NCBI GenBank assembly: GCA_019237945.1
Contig: JAFAOG010000171.1
Location: 1 to 43,464 of the forward strand
From: Deltaproteobacteria bacterium
GTDB taxonomy: Bacteria > Myxococcota_A > Polyangia > Haliangiales > Haliangiaceae
Length of the DNA stretch: 43,464 nucleotides
Reading direction: 5' to 3'
Shown here piece after piece: positions 36,156-43,464 of the stretch (position 1 is the stretch's first letter; every line of letters starts with the position of its first letter). Made by a program: the position numbers and the translations under genes. The notes below the pieces were generated by a model. The model saw only the letters and a program-made list of their open reading frames with translations, was not told the DNA's origin and did not search any database.

Positions 36156-37172
36156 AAACGAGATCCGATCCATGCGCGCGCGCAGAATCGAGCCGAGTGC
36201 GCTCGTCGACGCGGGCCCGGCCGAGACGGGCGCGACGGGCGCGAGCGAAGGCGCGGTCGTCGGGCCCAGCGAGCCGGCCGAGGCGGCCTGCGCGGTCGCC
36301 GCTTGCGTCGCGGCCTGGTTCTGCGCGAGGTCGGTGAGCGACGGCGTCGCCGGCACCTCGGGGACGGTGATGTGCGGCGCGGAGATGCCGCTGGTCAGCG
36401 CGGCGACCAGCTGGCTCTGCTCGGCCTCGCGCTCGGCCAGCAGGTCCATCGGGCCCATGTCCTCGCAGCCGTAGGGGCGGTCGCTCGGCGCGCAGTAGAC
36501 GCGGACGTGGAGGTGGTCGTCGTGGCGCGCACTGTCGCCGGGTTGCTTGAGCGCGCGGCGCGCTTTCGCGATCACCCAGTCGGGCTCACCGGCCTGCTTG
36601 GCGTGATCGATCAGCATCTGGGCGATCGGCTCGTACATGAAGATGTACTGGACCGTCGCTTCGGGCGCGGTGACGAGGTCCTTGACGAGGAGCCAGGTGC
36701 GCGGGACGTCGACCGTGATGCCGCTGGCGTCCTTGGCGCGGCCGCGCGCGTCGAACACGTGCATCGCGTCCGGCTCGAACGGCTGGCCGGCGGCGTCGCG
36801 CATGTAGTAGACGAGGTCGGCGTCGCGGCCGCTCTGGTGCGAGCGGTGGAACGCGAACGCGCCGCCGCCCGACTGCGAGGACAGGTCGGCGACGACCAGC
36901 TTCACGTCGCTGACGCGCTTGTGCATGCGCTTGCCGACCGCCTCGATGAGATCGATCAGCTCGTCCGTGCCGTAGCGGTTCTTGCGCGCGATCCAGACCT
37001 CGCGCGTCGTCCAGCCCGGGCCGTCGTCGGGGAGCTTGGCGCCCGCGAGCAGGTAGCCGTGGTTGGGACGGCCGACCGAGATGCTCGTGCCATCGTTGAT
37101 GACGCCGAGCTCGGCGCAGCCCGCTGCCCCCGCGACAAGCGCGAGCGCAAGGCTGGCGAGGACGGCGCGCAC
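36141..37172 (-). CDS. penicillin-insensitive murein endopeptidase-like lipoprotein (MepA / M74, LAS fold)
   Basis: 343 residues. Signal ending in lipobox GAAGC (Cys19). The LAS-type zinc endopeptidase core is intact: FHRSHQSGRDADLVYY with His112 and Asp119 (H-x6-D), and RHDDHLHVRVYC with His217, His220 and His222. MepA-type enzymes cut D-Ala-meso-DAP crosslinks in peptidoglycan. RNRYGTDELIDLIEAVGK-like sequence before the motif is also typical. After about residue 235 an Ala/Thr/Pro-rich tail of about 100 residues is low-complexity and not part of the fold. The last codons (RAWH and stop) come from a 24-bp tandem repeat. It starts at GTG 37172, the only good start before the signal peptide. 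Confidence 0.85.
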   Translation of the reverse strand: MRAVLASLALALVAGAAGCAELGVINDGTSISVGRPNHGYLLAGAKLPDDGPGWTTREVWIARKNRYGTDELIDLIEAVGKRMHKRVSDVKLVVADLSSQSGGGAFAFHRSHQSGRDADLVYYMRDAAGQPFEPDAMHVFDARGRAKDASGITVDVPRTWLLVKDLVTAPEATVQYIFMYEPIAQMLIDHAKQAGEPDWVIAKARRALKQPGDSARHDDHLHVRVYCAPSDRPYGCEDMGPMDLLAEREAEQSQLVAALTSGISAPHITVPEVPATPSLTDLAQNQAATQAATAQAASAGSLGPTTAPSLAPVAPVSAGPASTSALGSILRARMDRISFRAWH

Positions 37173-37210
37173 GACTCCAGTATGGCAGACGTGCGCGCCG
37201 GCGGCGAAAA

Positions 37211-37309
37211 CTACTTGCGGCGGTAGACCCGCATGACGGTGCGCACCGTCGTCGCCGCGCCGGTGGCAAACGTCACGAGTGCGGCCGAGAAGTATGCAAA
37301 CCGCGGCAT
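37211..37309 (-). CDS. possible small hydrophobic peptide, 32 residues
   Basis: From ATG 37309 to TAG at 37213-37211. Product starts MPRFAYFSAALVTFATGAA and ends in a basic VRTVMRVYRRK, the shape of a small membrane peptide with one hydrophobic segment. Its ATG lies five bases after the stop of the DUF6748-like lipoprotein gene and its stop is 38 bases before the endopeptidase start, so it would be a middle gene of one transcript. The ribosome binding site is weak. It may be spurious. Confidence 0.3.
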   Translation of the reverse strand: MPRFAYFSAALVTFATGAATTVRTVMRVYRRK

Positions 37310-37313
37310 GGGG

Positions 37314-38078
37314 TCACTTGCCGATGGGGAAGAAGACCTGGTCGGCCGTGCGGAGCTTCTCTTGGAGGCGGCCCGTGCCACGGGTCGTGCGCTCGCCGAC
37401 GACGATGATGCCGTCCGGCTGCGTCGTCTGCTCGTAGACCTTGTCCTGGAGCGAGTTGTCGTCCGCGTAGTCGATGCCGTCGATCGGCATCTCGCGCGAG
37501 CTGTTGAGGCGGCCCTCTTCGTACTGCGGGCACGGCGCCGTGATGCAGCGGATGCCGCGGTCGAAGATGCGGACGAACGTGCCGTCCGTCGTGCCGTTCG
37601 CCTTCGCGGCCAGCCACACCTCGGTCGGCTCGAACGCGAGGAAGTCGACGTAGATCTTGTACTGGCCCTTCACGAGCACCTGCACGCCGATCGACGGGTC
37701 CTGCGCCTCGCGCTCGATCGCGGATTCCACCGACTGCTGCTCCTTCGAGGTCAGGCCGGCCTTGTCCCAGTTGATCGCCTTGACGCCGCACTGGTCGTGG
37801 TACGCGCCGTCGTTGCACTGGATCGTCGAGCGGTTCGGACGCGACAGCTCGTAGCTGATGCACGTCAGCGGGTTGTGGCAGTCGAACGCGCCGCTCTTCT
37901 CGACGGCGATGAAGCCGAAGTTGTCGTGGGCCGCGTCGGCCTTCGGGGTCTCGCCATCCTGGCTGGTCTCGCCGGCGAGCTCGTCGCTACCGGGCTGCGT
38001 GGGCGCCTCGCTCGACGTGCAGCCGGCAAGGATCTGGGCGGACAGGAAAATGGCGGGGGTGATGATGCGCTTCTTCAT
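37314..38078 (-). CDS. lipoprotein, DUF6748-like
   Basis: 254 residues. Signal MKKRIITPAIFLSAQILAGC with lipid Cys20, then a Ser/Glu/Pro spacer and a globular domain. FIAVEKSGAFDC, IYVDFLAFEPTEVWLAAKA, RIFDRGIRCITAPCPQYEEGRLNSS and PDGIIVVGERTT agree with the domain I know as DUF6748 in myxobacterial proteins, whose role is unknown; the CITAPCP segment suggests a small disulfide loop. The ATG at 38078 is chosen because a GGAG site precedes it and the signal peptide is then canonical; in-frame codons to 38114 add non-signal residues. The motif CGTGATTTCACG lies about 60 bases upstream. Confidence 0.6.
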   Translation of the reverse strand: MKKRIITPAIFLSAQILAGCTSSEAPTQPGSDELAGETSQDGETPKADAAHDNFGFIAVEKSGAFDCHNPLTCISYELSRPNRSTIQCNDGAYHDQCGVKAINWDKAGLTSKEQQSVESAIEREAQDPSIGVQVLVKGQYKIYVDFLAFEPTEVWLAAKANGTTDGTFVRIFDRGIRCITAPCPQYEEGRLNSSREMPIDGIDYADDNSLQDKVYEQTTQPDGIIVVGERTTRGTGRLQEKLRTADQVFFPIGK

Positions 38079-38135
38079 AACGAGTCTCCGTTGGATGGCG
38101 CACCGCGTAAGCATGGGGCGTGCCGCCTCGAAGAT

Positions 38136-38147
38136 CGTGAAATCACG
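38136..38147. promoter_or_regulatory. palindrome upstream of the DUF6748-like lipoprotein gene
   Basis: CGTGAAATCACG: perfect 5-base arms around AA, 58 bases before ATG 38078. A near copy, GTGAAATCGCG, lies at 33878-33888, 41 bases before ATG 33836. The rest of 38079-38270 holds no other gene I can support. Confidence 0.35.
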
Positions 38148-38270
38148 CGCGCGCTCGGTGGCTGGTCGACCAGCCGACGACTACGTCAGTGGCCGCAAAC
38201 GCCTTGCCTCACCGGGACATACGCGCGTCGCAGCCCGTCGCACCCGCGTTGAAGCCGCGTTCCTGCGCGG

Positions 38271-39440
38271 CTAGAAGATTTCCGGGCACCACGGCGCGGG
38301 CGCGCTCGCGAACACGCGATCCGCCAGCGCGACATCGCCGCTCGCCAGGCCGGCGCGTGCGAGGTCACTCGGACGCAGCCCGCCGAGGATCACGTTCGCC
38401 AGCGCGTGCGGCGCGATCGTCACGTGCGGCGTGCCGCTGGTCTTCGCGCCGCTCGGCAGCTCGTAGACGTCATCGCCGATCGCGACGCGCAGCTCACCGC
38501 CCCACGTCCGCGCCGCCAGCGTGCGCGACACATCGCCGATCCGCAGCCACAGTGCGTCGCTGCGCTTGCGCACGATCCGCCGCGGATCATCGACCAGCAG
38601 GGGCAGCGGGTCATCGACCGGCACGTTCGGCCAGAACACGTTCGGATGCAGATCGATCGCGCACATGTAGCCCCACAGGCTGGCGATCGCGCGCGTGTCG
38701 ATGCCGTGCATCTCGCTGATCTCGCTGCGCCCACCCGGCAGCGTCGGGTGCGAGTCCTGGCGCTGGCGATACTGCACGTAGCCGACCGGCGCGCCATCGC
38801 GCACCGCGAGCACGTGACGCCGCTTGCTCGCACCGCGCCGCGCGAACGGCGACTCGAGGAACCGCCGCTCGCGCCACCACACGGCATCGCGCCGCAGCAC
38901 GCCGGGCCGGTTCGCCGTCGCGCGCGCGTACACGTCCGGAAACACCTCGCGCGCCCTGCCCTCGTCGATCCACTCGAGCGCATCGCCGCCGCCGCGCACG
39001 GTCAGGCCGTTCGCGCGCTGGACCTCCGTGACGTCATCCCACGACGCGATCGAAAACCCGTATCGCCCGTAGATCACCGCCTCGCTCGCCCACAGCCCAG
39101 CGATCGCGTGGCCGTGCTCGCGCGCCTGCGCCAGGTACAGCTCCATCATCTGCGACAGGATTCCGCGGCGCCGATGCGTCGCGCGCACGCCGACCATCGT
39201 CAGCCCCGCGCAGCCGAGCGAGCCGCCGCCCGGCATCCCGATCGACAGGTCGTACATCCCAGCCGCGCCGACGAGCTGCTTGCCGTCGAACATCCCCCAC
39301 GCATTGCCGGGCGCGATCAGCGCGCGAAACCGGCGGTCGCCGTCGGGATCGTTGTCGCCGGTGTCGTCGCCGAACGCGTTCATCAGGCATTCGCGAAACG
39401 CCGGGACCTCGTCGTCGCTGATTGCGCGCAGCTCGAGCAT
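38271..39440 (-). CDS. Eis-like GNAT acetyltransferase with SCP2-type C-terminal domain
   Basis: 389 residues, the size of mycobacterial Eis proteins. The N-terminal GNAT domain has GVRATHRRRGILSQMME (acetyl-CoA loop R-x-x-G) and EAVIYGRYGFSIAS, where the Tyr after the IYGR motif matches the Eis general-acid Tyr. A second GNAT-like domain follows, then an SCP2-like lipid-carrier-type domain (VAIGDDVYELPSG...). The protein ends in Glu-Ile-Phe; in Eis the C-terminal Phe carboxylate acts as base, so the ending supports the call. Eis acetylates amines such as aminoglycosides or peptides; the substrate here is unknown. The ATG at 39440 is preferred, with TACCCT six bases upstream. Confidence 0.8.
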   Translation of the reverse strand: MLELRAISDDEVPAFRECLMNAFGDDTGDNDPDGDRRFRALIAPGNAWGMFDGKQLVGAAGMYDLSIGMPGGGSLGCAGLTMVGVRATHRRRGILSQMMELYLAQAREHGHAIAGLWASEAVIYGRYGFSIASWDDVTEVQRANGLTVRGGGDALEWIDEGRAREVFPDVYARATANRPGVLRRDAVWWRERRFLESPFARRGASKRRHVLAVRDGAPVGYVQYRQRQDSHPTLPGGRSEISEMHGIDTRAIASLWGYMCAIDLHPNVFWPNVPVDDPLPLLVDDPRRIVRKRSDALWLRIGDVSRTLAARTWGGELRVAIGDDVYELPSGAKTSGTPHVTIAPHALANVILGGLRPSDLARAGLASGDVALADRVFASAPAPWCPEIF

Positions 39441-39446
39441 TCGCGC

Positions 39447-39452
39447 AGGGTA
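39447..39452 (-). promoter_or_regulatory. candidate -10 element of the Eis-like gene
   Basis: TACCCT on the minus strand, six bases before ATG 39440; leaderless-type spacing. Confidence 0.35.
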
Positions 39453-39504
39453 CGCCCGCACCGGCATCGGCGCGAGGCCGTCGCGCGGTCCGCACGAGGG
39501 GCCC

Positions 39505-39536
39505 CGAAAACGAAACGAGCCCGGTTGCCCGGGCCC
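39505..39536 (-). terminator. intrinsic terminator of dnaK
   Basis: On the minus strand: GGGCCCGG, loop GCAA, CCGGGCTC (8-bp stem with one G-U pair and a GNRA tetraloop), followed by GTTTCGTTTTC. It lies 30 bases after the dnaK stop. A smaller stem CGACC-GATA-GGTCG (39542-39555) precedes it. Confidence 0.8.
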
Positions 39537-39565
39537 GCTCGCGACCTATCGGTCGTGGTTACTGC

Positions 39566-41479
<1,914 letters not shown>

Positions 41480-41516
41480 TGGTGTTTCTTCCTCAACTGC
41501 GAATTGTCTGCTGGCC

Positions 41517-41545
41517 AACCTAAGAACGCCTCAACCACCCGTCAA
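41517..41545 (-). promoter_or_regulatory. promoter of dnaK
   Basis: On the minus strand: TTGACG (41545-41540), 17-base spacer, TAGGTT (41522-41517). The -35 fits sigma-70 at five of six positions and the -10 is the variant used elsewhere in the window. Transcription would begin near 41510, about 30 bases before ATG 41479. No heat-shock (sigma-32 or CIRCE) motif was seen. Confidence 0.5.
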
Positions 41546-41548
41546 GGC

Positions 41549-41934
41549 TCAGATGCCAACTAGCAATCGAGCAGTCTCCGCCAGCCGCTCGGCGGGGATC
41601 TCGTACAGCCGGGCTAGCCGGTCGACCTGGCCCATCATCCGTGCGCGGACGACACGGTTTCCGATGAACCGCCCTGCGAACAGGCACCCGATGAACGGGA
41701 GTACCGCGCCGAGCACGGAAATGCGGAGGCTCGCCCAGTCGTTCATCCGAAACTGGAGCTCGGTGAGTCCCCAGTACCCGATGCCAGCGGGCACGAGGCC
41801 GCCGACCGCGAAGATCGCGAGCCACGTCGTGCGCGTGCGCTCCCGCCACCGGCCGAGGGCGCGGGTCGCTTCGTCCTCGCGCTCGGACTCCCCCAGGACA
41901 TCGGGCATGTGCCGATACGGGGGAGCCTCGTCCG

Positions 41935-41938
<4 letters not shown>
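41549..41938 (-). CDS. small membrane protein with two transmembrane segments
   Basis: 129 residues; not recognised. A charged N-terminus of about 37 residues is followed by two hydrophobic helices ([20 protein letters not shown] and [20 protein letters not shown]) and a C-terminal cytoplasmic helix rich in Arg and Glu ([18 protein letters not shown]). Its ATG overlaps the TGA of lon as ATGA, so it is coupled to lon and may be expressed with it. The gene ends just before the dnaK promoter. Function cannot be told from sequence. Confidence 0.7.

Positions 41939-43464
<1,526 letters not shown>

Noticed and set aside
41480-41548. CIRCE or sigma-32 heat-shock element before dnaK
   Set aside because: Neither the TTAGCACTC-type inverted repeat nor a CCCCAT-type -10 is present; the TTGACG-N17-TAGGTT pair is the better match.

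Overview
The window (about 43.5 kb, very GC-rich, mostly G or C at third codon positions, many GTG starts) looks like a chromosomal segment of a myxobacterium-like bacterium (Myxococcota, former delta-proteobacteria). The evidence is indirect: many short-lipobox lipoproteins, Ala/Pro-rich secreted proteins, a CheA-CheW-receiver hybrid kinase, NrsF-type anti-sigma, a MerR protein and a sigma-region-4-only protein, and coding almost without gaps. I saw no rRNA, tRNA, CRISPR array, phage or complete IS element. The genus cannot be told from the sequence alone.

Layout. 1-959: 3' part of clpX (+). 960-1222: an intergenic block with two hairpins built from 9-bp-period repeats. 1223-3834: cheW plus a cheA-receiver hybrid (-). 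3948-4985: degenerate PHM-like copper-protein lipoprotein (+). 4982-8970: beta-propeller lipoprotein and RNase R (-). 9003-9278: small unknown protein (-). 9381-12441: tandem-fused HCCA-isomerase-like protein, YhhN-family membrane protein and GT87-type glycosyltransferase (+, overlapping starts and stops). 12438-12593: 51-residue basic protein (-). 12666-15450: ECF sigma, NrsF-like anti-sigma, exported dienelactone hydrolase-like protein and N-formylglutamate amidohydrolase-like protein (+). 15511-17634: MORN/HEAT protein (+). 17637-22626: MarR regulator, large HEAT protein with a histone-H1-like tail, and DmdC-type acyl-CoA dehydrogenase (-). 22641-23966: lipoprotein and GNAT acetyltransferase (-). 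24282-25319: NlpC/P60-like exported protein (+). 25312-30621: merR, region-4 protein, purH, purD, DUF1015 (-), a likely operon ending in purine biosynthesis. 30835-33098: secreted protein and PIG-L-type lipoprotein (+). 33099-38078: cell-envelope proteins including an MepA-type endopeptidase. 38271-39440: Eis-like acetyltransferase (-). 39566-43464: dnaK, small membrane protein and the 3' part of lon (-).

How it fits together. The two ends carry proteostasis genes (clpX; lon and dnaK). The middle is a mosaic of short operons whose genes overlap by 1-10 bases (ATGA, GTGA or TGATG junctions), so translational coupling is likely. Convergent neighbours almost touch: five pairs have stop codons within a few bases of each other.

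Most notable observations: (i) a recurrent TA-NNN-T hexamer 6-8 bases before many first-of-operon start codons, suggesting widespread leaderless transcription; (ii) a 19-bp near-perfect inverted repeat bracketing exactly the DNA that encodes the lysine/proline-rich tail of the HEAT protein; (iii) 9-bp-period extragenic hairpins after clpX; (iv) a sigma-region-4-only protein behind a MerR gene and upstream of purHD; (v) a 24-bp tandem repeat that supplies the stop codon of the murein endopeptidase gene; (vi) a PHM-fold lipoprotein that seems to have lost copper ligands. I did not find an obvious complete new defence or mobile system.
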